From: Neodiprion pinetum
Taxonomy: Eukaryota; Arthropoda; Insecta; Hymenoptera; Diprionidae
Direction of reading: 5' to 3'
Assembly: GCF_021155775.2 (NCBI RefSeq)
Contig: NC_060233.1
Span: 30,969,077-31,033,076, forward strand
Length of the DNA stretch: 64,000 nt
Position numbers and translations under genes: made by a program. Shown here piece after piece: positions 22,245 through 33,937 of the stretch. Position 1 is the stretch's first letter; each line of letters starts with the position of its first letter. The notes below the pieces were generated by a model. That model did not search any database. It was not told the origin of the DNA and saw nothing but the letters and a program-made list of their open reading frames with translations.

Positions 22245-25200
22245 GCCCCCTCGCCGCTCACCCCGAGCTTCGCGACGTGTCTCCGCGTCGTCTTTTCCCG
22301 CAAACGAAACGTTATCCTCCCTCCGTTGCACCCCCTTTTCGTCTTTGCGCGCGACACCCAGCCGAACCCGACTTTCCAACCCCTTTGCCGAGAGGAGAGA
22401 GAAGCCGAGGCGCGGTGTAACGTAGAAGCGAGGCGCTCTGCCCCTTTACGAATACTTTATAGGGCCAAACACCCGGCTCAATGCCACCCAACTTTATTCT
22501 CTATTTATGTTTACTCCTAAACCGGCTGTACAACCCTGCAGTACACAACCAGCGTATACCTTATACCTATACATTTATACATCACTTCGGAAGCACGGTT
22601 ATACGTATATTTATAGCTCTTGGTATACGCTCTGCCTTACACACCCACGTGCAGCCTCACTCTCTCTCTCTCTCTCTCTCTCCCTCTCTCGCTCTGTGAG
22701 GATCAGATGGTTTTATTACCCGATTAACTCTGTCTCTAAGGATTTTCCCCAAACGCCAAAACTTTCCGCGGTGGTTTCAGTTTGACGAACTCATAATCTC
22801 GATCCGCATTTGCTGTGCATCTGTTATTCTCGTTGGTCCGAAAGCAGTAATTGCGATTACAAAGTGCGGCTCGCTTCTGAGGAAGTTCACCTACAATTCC
22901 GGAAATTATTGAACGGCTGGTCGAGGTTATAAATCTTTGTCGGTTAGCGGAGGCTCGAACATTCTTGAACGGTATGACGGATAGGATGAAATGTATAAAA
23001 AGGACAAGATTCTCCTACTGAAAACTGCAATCAGCAGGAAATGCATCGTGTACCGAAGAGAGTTTACGCGGTATATTTTCGATACCGAATTCAATCCAAT
23101 TTGTAGAATTCAAATTTACCGTCTAACAAGACTGAAACCTGGTTGAAAAGAAGCTTTATCCATTAGCAACGATTCGTCGTTTCGTAGCCGTTCATCGTCG
23201 ATGATCTCCGGCGCTTTGTGCGGATTGAGAAAGGTAACAAAGAGGTGGAACGGGGGAGGAGGTGGCTGTCGAGGATGAGGATTCGAGGATGTATAGCGAG
23301 TGTGACAGCCGAGGGATGCGAACCTGCGTTCATAAATCTCAGCAGATTACTAAATCCCATGTTTGATGGAACTGTGCTTTCTCCCCTATTCAACATCCAC
23401 CGTTGAACGCTACGGCGAGTACTCGACGCGTATACGTACACACGTACACCCTTCAAGATCCCCGTTCATTCTTTCTCCGGGGCGCAAACGTGTTACGCGA
23501 TATCGCGCTAACTCATCGGGCGTTCGGGGCTGATAACATTATCATAAAATGGCAATAGCGTCGGGCATTGTGAGGACAGGGTGGGTGTTGCTCAATATTG
23601 CCCGGCTCTAGGAGAGGCGCTGATCTAGTGCCTTGCAGCGATCTGACACAGCTTTCATATGCAAATCTCTCTATCTCTCTCCCTCTCTTTATCCCACCGT
23701 CTCTTTCACCGTGCTCGAGTCAAGTCGTTCCCAAGTTCACAACCAGATACTCGGCGCCGTCGTCTTCGCTCTTTGACCGAACGCTACAAGAACTGTCTTC
23801 AAAGTTCACCCAGAGTATCGTCTACTACTAGATGGAGAGGTCATCTTACTCGTGCTACCGGAGAAGAAACACCTTGCGGCGTTCAAGAGCTTTCTATGCT
23901 TCATCCTGTACATCCCGGGAGCAATTCTAGCGAGTGAAAATCCCTCCAGGTCAACGTCTAACCGAAATCGAGCACCGAAAGTCCATCCCGAAGGTTCACC
24001 GGTCAACCATTCGCTAGAAGTATCTCGCGACTACCTGCTGCTTGGTTCGGATTATCGAAAGTTGAAGACGCGTCATCGATTTGCCACCGCTGTCAATTGG
24101 CTTGCTTATACAAGTTAAAATCCGAACGGACCAGACTCGATCGTATAGCTGACCGCCACCGCAACATCAACGAATCCTTTTGTATTTCAACATCGTCAGT
24201 GTCACTCTAACCAAGCCATTTTCAATGGTTTTCGAATGAAAAACGATCAACGGAACAAGTCGTCCGTGATTAATATTCCAAGTGACGATATTCCTTCGAA
24301 ATAACTCACTTTTCTCCGCAACGATCACATTCCGATCGATCAGCATCGCGATAGTACGAGCGAAGGAATTGGTAAGGGGACTAGATTCGAAGACCGCGAT
24401 GGGATTGCGAGGAAGATCGAGCCCCGGGGAGGCTGGATTGTCCGAGGCTGAGAAAGACGGCCTTCAACGGTGAGAATAAGCAGAGGTGCCGTGCGGTGTT
24501 GCATATCGATTGACGTAGTGGTTGGCGAGGGCCGTAGCACGGATAGCGGTATAAGGAGGCGGCCGGAGGGTTGCGAACCCCGCAGAGAGGGTTGAGGAGG
24601 GTGTAATGAAGCACCGCGCAGACACACCGCCATGAATATTCATAATCTAATACCTGAGCTGTGCGGGAGTCGAACGAAAGGCGAACAGAGAAGGGAAGCC
24701 GGGGGCTGGGAATAGGCGGTCCGGGCATCCGAGCCGTCTCATCATCTCGGAGCCCGTTCCATATTAGACATCCAATCGCTGTGTCTCTCCGCCGCATGAC
24801 TGAAGATCCTCAGCGCGCTTCCCTCGACGGATTTGAATATCGGGCGCCCCGGCTGGTCGGGATAATTCTGAAGCGCCGGTTTTTCACGCCCCGCGAAAGA
24901 AGAAGATGAGAGAGACTAGAAAAGTGCTCTGCACAGAGGCTGATTGAAATCTGGCCGCGGTGACAGACGCGAAGCGTTAGTCACGCCAGATCTGATGAGC
25001 CAGATTTGGTAAACGGGTACCTACCAAGGGTAAGGGTGCGGACGATGAGACCGTAGCTACCCCGCAACGATGGAATTAATAACACCAAGGGACACCAATC
25101 TGCTTGGCTACAATGCGAGTATAGTGCCGCGGGGTGAGGGAGGCGGATGAGTAAAGTGGATGATTTCGACTGCAAGGGAGGGACAGAGCGACGCTACATC

Positions 25201-28200
25201 AGGGACTCGACGGTGGATCGCGCATGATTTGATTAGCCCCAGATTGACCCCACGCTCCGTCATGTTACTATATGCACCGCGGGCCAGGGTTAATCACTCA
25301 CAAGGATCCTTTTTATTCGGCATCCCCGCCCGCGAACCGTCGCCGAGTCTGTTCGACCCTCGTTGCCGCTGCTGCTGCACCATTAGTCCTCCGGCGGGCA
25401 CTTTATGTTGGGAAATTTGCAATCTTCCCATTTAATAAATTGACGCTCCCCGGCTCGGCAGTCGGGGGCGGGGGCTTACGCTTTGAATACATTATCCTCC
25501 TACCCAAGTTCCTCCTGTCTTCCATAATGCGATATCATGTTCGCCTAACAGACTTCCCCGACCCGACCGATGTGCGCCGATTCGCAATTTGCCAAATCCG
25601 GGAACCAATCGCCCGCGATACCCTCGCGCTCCGTTTTCACGAGATACTCGACGCACTCGAAATGCGAGAAATCATCACCACCGGTTGGATGAACTGCCCC
25701 TTATGCAGCTGGGAATCAGTCTTCGTATTGCGTTACAAATGCCGGGGTAACTGCGTGAGTGGGGTCGCCGACGGACATACGGACCCACGAATTGCCGAGC
25801 CAGGGGTTAATTTGAGACAACGCGGATAAATGTAGTTAATATTGGATAAGAGGGGAACCGGCGAGGCGGTCGTCCAGGGGCCGACCCTGCTTACCGAGAG
25901 ACCTTTGCTGCCCGTATTCGCGCGTCTGTCGAGGCCTCTTTGCTTCCCAGGAACTTTAAGAAGTCCACGCGGTGCCTGCAAGCCGTTAATTTTCCCCCCT
26001 CGCACATCGATCGGGATTTTTTTCACAGCGCTGTGAGAAATCAGCATCCTAATTGCACCTTCGAGACAACGATTCCCTCCGTTTATGTTTTTCTCTCTCT
26101 CTCTCTTTTACCTCTTCGACTGCAGGAAAATTTCTTATAACTTAGCTTGTATCCAACGCACCGTATACACCGAGTTTTCAAGAGAATCGATCACCGCTCA
26201 TCGATCGGTACTGCACCCGGGTATTACATCACCTATTACTCATAACGTATACCTAATAACCATTAGCGGAGCGAAAAACCACTCACGGATCATATTCCAA
26301 ACAATTAAGGAGACGCTCGAAGGTCATAAATTACCACTGGTCACGCCACTCCTCAATTTCGTTTTCAACCGTTGTATGGTTTCATCGCACGATGGATATT
26401 ACTTTAAAACTATCGAAAGAAAACCGAGTTACCGGAATTGTCACGGAAATTTTTCATTTTGTACGACATGAAAGTTTTCCTGAACAGAAGGAACAAGACG
26501 CGACCCTCTAGGGTTCGTTCCTCCTGTTTTCTGACGGTATTCCGAAAGGTAAAAGTGGGAGAGAAGATGGCTCTCGGCTGCTGGCAGGTATAATTCGATT
26601 AGTCGTTAGTCTTCTCGGTGAGACGGTGGAGGATCCCGAAGTATCGGGAAGGCCGAAAGGAAACACTATGAACCACCATTATGTTACCTTATCCACTCGC
26701 CCTCGCCCCAGCTGCCCGGGGTATTAGTGTTCGTGGTAACTGAGCTAACGGTTTCCTTCGCTAAATTAAAGGAGTTAAATGAACACAAGATGACCAGAGG
26801 GTGAAAGCGGGATTCCGGTACCTTGAGGAAATAGGGGTGGAACCCCGGTCCGCTCTGATTATATCAGAAATTGCGCCACTCAATCCGCTCGTGAATGTCT
26901 TTTCAGGAGAAACCAAACGGCATCTTAGCCTCGTTTAGGCTCGGTTGATTTTCTTTCTCAGGCGGAATGATTGAGGTCAGACAAGCCGTTGAAATTTTGA
27001 AATATGACGGAAGGTTGGCTGATCGAATCGAATCAAGTGGACAAAATCCGTCGACTCTTTGGCACCGCTGTTGCATCTCTTTTTATAGCCCAGGACGAGC
27101 TTAGCGGCGGATATTATCAACGGGGGTCAATGTGGAGACTGCAGACTGGGATGCAGACGGCAGGGAGAGGCGGTGGAGAAAGAAGGAGTGGAGGTGGAAG
27201 AACTGACTTGGGTAGGTACGTGTCGGTGTTTGTCGGTGGGTGCGTGGGTGTGTGGGTCTATGGATGGATATATAGGTGCTCGCGTCATATATCGTTGGAG
27301 GAGGATAGAGGTATGAAGCAGCGCGAGTCCCGTATTGGAGAGATCATCCATTCTGGCCGCAAGATGGCCGACGCTCAGGGTCCCGCGCCAACGTAGCAAG
27401 ATTTGTTGCCATAAACAAGATTGCCTCGCGCTAATGAAAAAACATTACCGCCGCAATATTGCGCATCCAGTATTATACGCCGGTCCCCTTTCCCCGATAT
27501 ACAGACTATACGTATAGTATACAACTCGGCTGAAACTCGCTATCTTTTTCTCTCTCCTCTCGGTACCGAACGCATCTGTACTGAACTGAATAAAACACAC
27601 ACAGAGCTGCATCGATGGACGCATAATTGCCCGATTGAGCCATATAAACTACTTTCCACGTAGACTTAAATACCACGGGGTGAAATATCCTCGTGTTCAA
27701 ACGCTGCCTGATAGCACAGGTTGTTGCAAATTTGTTTCACTGAACAACGGTTTTCGGAAGAGTGAAAAAGTTAACCACGTCTTGACTAGCACCAGAAACT
27801 GAGAAATGCCCTGGGAGATTTCGAATCTTCACATTCGAAATGAATTATCGTACTTAGCTTTTATTCGATGAATATCTAGCAACTGTTCCTAAATGTTCTC
27901 TTGAATTAATTTACTTATCATTTATTTTAAAAAATCCTACCACCATATGCTTAGCGTTGGTAAACTAAGAATCGAGATGATCTCGTTGCCATGCCATTAA
28001 TTCGTCGATACACATAAGATCGTTAACTATTTCATAGCAACATTATATCGGGCCATTTAATCTTGTTCCAGAAGGTTATAAAACAAAAATTTCAACCGAA
28101 TGTTACGTAAAATTGTGGTCAGCCGCTACAATAATTCTTTGTCTGCTTAAGTGTTCGTTCGTCGACGTACTCACCCCAACTGTAACCAGACGAAACAAAA

Positions 28201-30500
28201 TTCAGGAAGATAATGGTGCCTCGTACCCTCTTAGCCTGTACCGTCCCTCGTAAAAGAGGCATACATCAAGCTGAAATTTTGAGGGCACACATAAACATTG
28301 TCTTGTTTCACGGGCAGCCACAATTCTCTCACTCCTGTCCAATTAAAGAAATTGCCGTTCATCTCACAAAGAATTTTACAAGCCCCGAGTTCTGTACCAT
28401 GAAAGGACCTTCCTAGTTACGGAGCAAATACCATTCCTATACCTACCTAGACCGAACGATTCCAATTGCATTCTCTATCAGAAGACAGGCTATAATTTAT
28501 ACCGTCAATTATGAATATGCAATTTTATCATACAAGTCTCTTCCCGGTACGGCGATCAGAGTTCACTGAATCGACATATTTTGCGATCAACCTTCTTCAC
28601 TCTGCTCTTCAACCGTCGGTCGTCATTGTTGCTTCCAGTGAGAACGATCGGATATAATTCGACGCGACAAAGTCGTCGTTGCTGAAGAAAATTTTCTCAA
28701 ATACGTGGAAAATATTTTGGATCCTCGAGATTTCGCAGCCGATGAAGGGTGGCTCCGGCATCTAGAGAAGAAGGAGAGACGCGCCTCTTCCTCCCGGTGG
28801 TCAACGGGTCCGGTCCAGCGGACGGCGTCTCCTGGCGCAGGCGCATGCATCCGTATTGACGCGCGCTGGTCACCCGGAGAAAACTATACTACCCTCTCTG
28901 ACCAACGACGTTCCCCTGATACGCCGCCGACGCTGGTCCTCGGGAGAACCTCGGCCAGCCGTGTGTCTTACGGAATGCCTATGACGCCTTCCCACCCCGG
29001 CGAAACCCCCTCGGCTCCCTCTTTCCGCAGGCCTCCAGCGCTCACACGCCCGTGACAAGAACAAGGCGGCCATCCAATAACCCGCGGCCCCCGGCCCCCC
29101 GCCTCAGGGACGAGTTATTGAGGCTCCACGGAATTAGGAGGAAGTCCTGCACAGAGGTTACGCTGGACAATCGCCGACGACGACGCTTCTGGCCTCGGGG
29201 ATGAGGTTATGACCGGATGACGAGCCTCGGGAAAATCGACCTCTCGAAATACTCGCCGGAAGCCGAGCTTCCTGTTGGTTATTATCGTATTAATCGAACG
29301 TTTTGGGCGTTGCTCAATCTCACCGATCTTACATTTATTCCGCGATGTATCGTGTGCGTCGAAAAATGTTAGACACGTATATTTGCCGTCGAAGGAGTTA
29401 AAGCCACTCCTACAATTTGCCTCTAAAAATAAGGTATGCAACCAACGAGAGTAAGAACACTGCGCACGTCATCGTATTGCGTTTAACGTGAATAGCGTGC
29501 AATTGGTTTATGAAAAACAAAAGTTTACATCATTATCGAAAGATCATGAAAAATCGATTCTTAGAAGTGGTTCTTACACCTCAAACGGCTGAAAAAGTAC
29601 GCGCCTGATATTCTTCAATGCACTCGAGCATATCGCTGAGGTATTCTTCTTGTCAGGAAGGACTGCGACGATTCTGCTCCTGGATCCTTCGATACTAATA
29701 TTTCCATTTTGCCCAAATCTGTTACACATGACATATCGAATTTTTATAGACAATATAATTACTAGCCATGACAAAAAACGAAAAAAAAACCACCGTGACC
29801 TGCACAGAGTTAAGCTGAATGATATACTTTTAGGCTAAACGACTGACTTAATTGCCGTAAACGACGAACAGTCTCAACCAGGTAATTACTGGCTTTGACC
29901 AGGGGGTCAGATGTTCACCTAACGAGAAAATTGGCGACCTTCAAGATGGCGATCGGATAACCGGCGCGGAAGGGGTGAAATGATTCGTTGGATAATCTGC
30001 CGGCCACAGTGTGCCAAACGAGTGCGGGTGACGAGTTTTAAATAGCGTCGGTGTCAAAACGGCGCGCGGCAAGGTGAAAAAGACCGACGGTGGCTCGCTG
30101 CGAGGGTGTGCAACTTGGTTATTATGGCTGCTTCGGGTTCTCCTGGCACGCCTCACGTACGCACCGCGTACGTCGCACACCCTGGAACAGCGGTGGCCGG
30201 TCCAGTGGCCGCGGCTGTGGCCAGCAGCCGGGGGTGGTGGCGATTGGAGGTCCGTTGAGGGTACCCAGGCGTTGATCAATACGTGAAGATAGAATCCGAT
30301 GCTGCCCATCCGGGCGCCCACCCACCCTCCACCCACCACTACGTACCCACACGTCGGTTTGTATGTCCACGCCTCGGTGTGCGCGGAAGGAGGTGCACAC
30401 ACATCGCCTGGGCACGTTTGTGTATTGTGTCGACTGGCGTCGCAGAAACAGACCCAAAGTTGTCGTTTTGTAAGCTGCAGTTTTTCCTTTTCTTTTTCCT
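22245..30500. other. Non-coding stretch with alternating GC-rich islands
   Basis: No gene recognised. GC-rich patches (about 24400-25150, 25260-25480, 27120-27300, 28700-29250, 30000-30460) alternate with AT-rich DNA. Many overlapping open frames in the islands reflect base composition: no frame carries a recognisable domain. A TATAAAAA word at 22994-23001 has a TCAG about 37 bases downstream, which is longer than usual spacing. CT repeats lie at 22659-22691, 23666-23690 and 26092-26107. A G/T-skewed tract occupies 27200-27280. Confidence 0.5.
22659..22691. repeat. (CT)n microsatellite
   Basis: About 33 bases of CT repeats with small interruptions near the 3' end. On the other strand it supplies overlapping GAGAG motifs. 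Confidence 0.9.
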
Positions 30501-30521
30501 TTTTTTTTTTTTTTATCCTAG

Positions 30522-30666
30522 GCAATCGCGAAGCTTTGATGTACTCGTATGACCGATTGGGACGTCGGGCAGCTCAATTGCAGACCTATTATCAGGAGGG
30601 TTCTTGGATATTTGGACGATATTGCAAAGAGGATCATTCGTTAGGACGTGAAATGTTACGATATAT
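30522..30666 (+). CDS. Possible isolated internal exon
   Basis: A long pyrimidine tract (30481-30520, including 17 T in a row) ends in CCTAG at 30517-30521, a good splice acceptor. The following 145 bases stay open in one frame (phase 2 in, two bases left over) and end at GTAAGT beginning at 30667, an ideal donor. The encoded segment contains ALMYSYDRLGRRAAQ, then QTYYQEGSWIFGRYC, and looks more protein-like than neighbouring frames. I do not recognise the family and find no partner exon. It could be an exon of a gene with large introns, part of a non-coding RNA, or chance. Confidence 0.25.
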
Positions 30667-31825
30667 GTAAGTAGTCAAGCGACACGGTAAAACACTGCGA
30701 TGAAATGTTTTCGAGAAAATGAGGTGTTAAATAAGTAATATAATGATTTTTAATTAGTTCTCGTAGAAATAAGATGAGACGAACCGATAATGCGTATGTT
30801 TTTTATCGAACGTATGAAATACCAGCCAATTTTTCTATATGGTTGAAACGGTTTCTATGCGTTTCCAGCAAGTAACGTTGAAATTTTTGGAGGGAAATTT
30901 AACTCGATTTGTTTTGATTTTATCAAAGTAACAATCGGTGTGTTCGATCCCGTATTGCAAAGCACGTGACGCGTTCGAAAAGAAACTCGACTAAAATTCT
31001 TTACCGTTGTTCTTCTGTACAAGGATATGAACGTTAAACGTGTGAAAACTATGGGTAAGAATGGAAATTGTATTGCGTGTCGTTTTCAGAATTGCACAAC
31101 GTAATTATGCTACTTCTGTATGTTTTAAACATATGATTTTAACCACAAATTGGAAGTCTAAAAACACGTAACCATGGATACCTTCGTATTGTTTCTTGTG
31201 TTTAGCGTTGCCTGAGTTGTAGCCTTTCTCTCTGCGAACCTGACCGATACTCTTGGTGCCTACTCTGTTTGATCCGCTCAATTGGCAGGACCGATAGTAT
31301 CAACCTTTTTTATGTGGGAACTTTGGCGACGGCTAAGCCACGTCCTTTTGCCTTCGATATATCTCTAGCATGCTCGAAATCAAGCCTCTACGATATTTAT
31401 TGACGTATCACAATAAAGCGCTGATGAATCGAAGAGAAAATGTCATGTCGAACTTTATGCGACAAATTAGTTCTTTCCAAAATAATCAGGCTCTCCTAGA
31501 ATTCCTGTATACTCGGCAAAATTCAACTTTCCTTAGTGCAAAAAAATACACGATCCTGAATTATTACCATATTGTGTCGGGTGATAGAATGATCGTATAA
31601 AATGTATAATTCTTCAATTTCGAAAATTCGCACGAAACTGAGATTGTCAATCAATCTTCCATCTTTCAAAAATGAATCCATGTTCTAAAGTAAGATTTCC
31701 AAATGTGAGGAATAAATTTTATCAAGTCGCGAGATTAGTGTAAAATTACTTTTTTTTTTGAATACTCTTCAACGATATCTTATAGACTTTGAAAAATGTT
31801 TGAAGCAGGTAAATTTCACTACCTC
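30667..31825. other. AT-rich non-coding stretch
   Basis: Nothing recognisable. AT-rich with short frames only. Confidence 0.6.
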
Positions 31826-32160
31826 CGAATCCTAGTAACATAATAATGTATCAAACGTTTCATTTGATTGCATGAAATTTCATTAACGACTAATAAAATC
31901 TTACAAGACCAGATCAATTCCCTGCACCGGCTTCTTATTGAAGTGAACGGTTCTTTCTGGGTATATTTTCTCAGATCTCTATTTCCTTGTATCCTATCAT
32001 CTCTCGTAACTTATCAAACGAATCATTTGAGATTGCACGTAATTTCGCTACCGACAAAATAAATTTTCATTTATTTCATAAGACCGGATCAATTTCCTGC
32101 TCTAGCTTCTTGTTCAAACGAACGGGTTTTCCTGCGTACATTTCCTCTCAGTTTTTACGC
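31826..32160. repeat. Diverged tandem duplication, unit about 165-175 bp
   Basis: Two copies lie head to tail, about 31826-31987 and 31988-32160. Matching landmarks are TCAAACG at 31851 and 32014, AAGACC..ATCAATT at 31905 and 32080, GCTTCTT at 31930 and 32105, and TCTCAG at 31969 and 32146. The spacing grows from 163 to about 177 because of small insertions in copy two. By eye the later half matches at roughly three of four positions. Neither copy is coding. Confidence 0.6.
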
Positions 32161-33774
32161 GTAAATAACATAGAATCAGTCTAAGAAACGCGTCATGTGA
32201 AAGAGTGAAAGGAGGTAAAAAATAGGCGTAGGTATACCTCGGCGTTCAGTGAACCGGGTGCATCAGCAGCAGCAGCAGCCGCTAGCCGCCGAGCTTGCAG
32301 ACGAAGTTCGTCTTCACCGGGCTCTCCGGGGTGAGTTAGCTTTATGTTAATCATGGGCGTCGGCAGCGTCGCGGCGACTGACAACAACAATGCCCTAGCT
32401 CTTAATATCGCTAGGTGACGCAGTGGTAACTGTAACTCGACTCGCCGCCTCACCTCACGATCATTCGAACATAGGCCAACCTGCAACCGCCATGGACGGA
32501 ACCCCATAATATCCAACCCGCGCTCACCTCGTACATTTTCGCCCGACGCACACACCCCCGCCTATCATACTCGTGCACCCCGGCACCGACGTATGGTTTA
32601 CACCCGGTTTACGATGGTTCGCCGTGCGGCACATCCTCGGCTGCGAAGGGCGGCGAGGAGGCGAGGAGGCAAGGGGGCGAGGGTGAAACTGCGCCGAAGG
32701 GGCGAGAGGGAGGGACGGTTGGGAAGGGGGGGGCAGGGGGAAAGGGGGCAATCAATATAGCCCTCAACGCAAACACGGAGCCACCGTTGTACTAACATCA
32801 AATAGGCGGATAGCTGCCGTTCATCGGCTTGCGCGTGCATCGGATGCCGCTTCGATACCCGGTATAATAATACCTACATTGATATACCCGTCGCTGAACA
32901 CTCGGTGGCGCCGAGGGTGGCTGGGGGGAGGATATTAAACGCGCGTAAATCAGATAGCTGCGGAATTTCGGTGAGAGAAAATCATTCCCCGTTAGGTAGA
33001 TTTGTGTTCCCAGGTATTTTCCGGCGCGGTAGAACTCGCCGTTGATTTTTGCTCGCTGACTTTTAAAAACTTTCACAAATCTTAGCACTTAATAATCGCA
33101 AGATGAAGAATTTATGGAGAGGCTTGGGTATTTAGAATCATGTTACAGTTTAATTTTTTGTCATTGGATAATACGTGGAAACGTTTGACTGCCAGTTTAT
33201 CTTGAAACTTTTTCTACAACACTATATGAATCAAAATATATCTTCCTATCAATGATTGACTTGTATTACTGTAACATGGAAAATTTTAAACTTGTTTCGG
33301 TTAGACATCATGATTCTTTGAATTCTGTTTACCCTCGCGTGTACCCGAGAAAATTTTCCGTTGACGATTGTTAAAGAAAGCCAGTAATTCATTTTGATCG
33401 GCAGATGCGACATTTTTCCGCGATATTTTCTCTGCTCGCGGAAATTTTCTGACCGAATCTGTAAGATATGTAGAAGCTTTTTTGTCAAAGGTCGATAAAT
33501 TTCACGAACCTGAAGAGGTACGGCAAAACAAGGTGTGGGCAACCGGGCCATACTGGCAGAAGCCCGAATTTTACCCGTGGGGATTTAGTCCGCGAGGCAA
33601 ACTGCAGGGTAGGTACCCTGTGACCGTCGGTCCGCGTGTCGAGGAATAAGTGAATAAAAATTCAACCTTAACACCGCCCCGCGTTTGATCGTTGCAGAGA
33701 AAAAACTTAGCACATTGAATTGAAGTAGCAGCGAAAAGAAAAAGATCGCGGGACAAGTTGTATTAGGGAGGAAA

Positions 33775-33800
33775 AGAAGAAGAAGAAGAAGGAGAAGGAG
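33775..33800. repeat. (AAG)n microsatellite
   Basis: AGA/AAG units with a GGAGAAGGAG variant at the end. A complementary TTC tract follows 118 bases later, so a hairpin could form. Confidence 0.8.
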
Positions 33801-33918
33801 AATAGGCAGAAGAAGAATAACTGACTTTCTGAGATCCACACTGTTACACGTTTTATTATAAATTACTTTAACGAATTATGCTTCTGAGGATGGGAAAAGA
33901 ATTTTTTATGTTTCCTTT

Positions 33919-33937
33919 TCTTCTTCTTCTTCTTCTT
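33919..33937. repeat. (TTC)n microsatellite
   Basis: About six TTC units, complementary to the AAG tract upstream. Confidence 0.8.

Noticed and set aside
25272..25829. 185-codon + strand open frame
   Set aside because: Lies in a GC-rich island where stop codons are rare. The composition shifts along its length and no family is suggested.
29941..30525. 194-codon minus-strand open frame
   Set aside because: Ends in a Lys/Glu run caused by the poly-T tract and has no domain. Overlapping frames on both strands are equally open.
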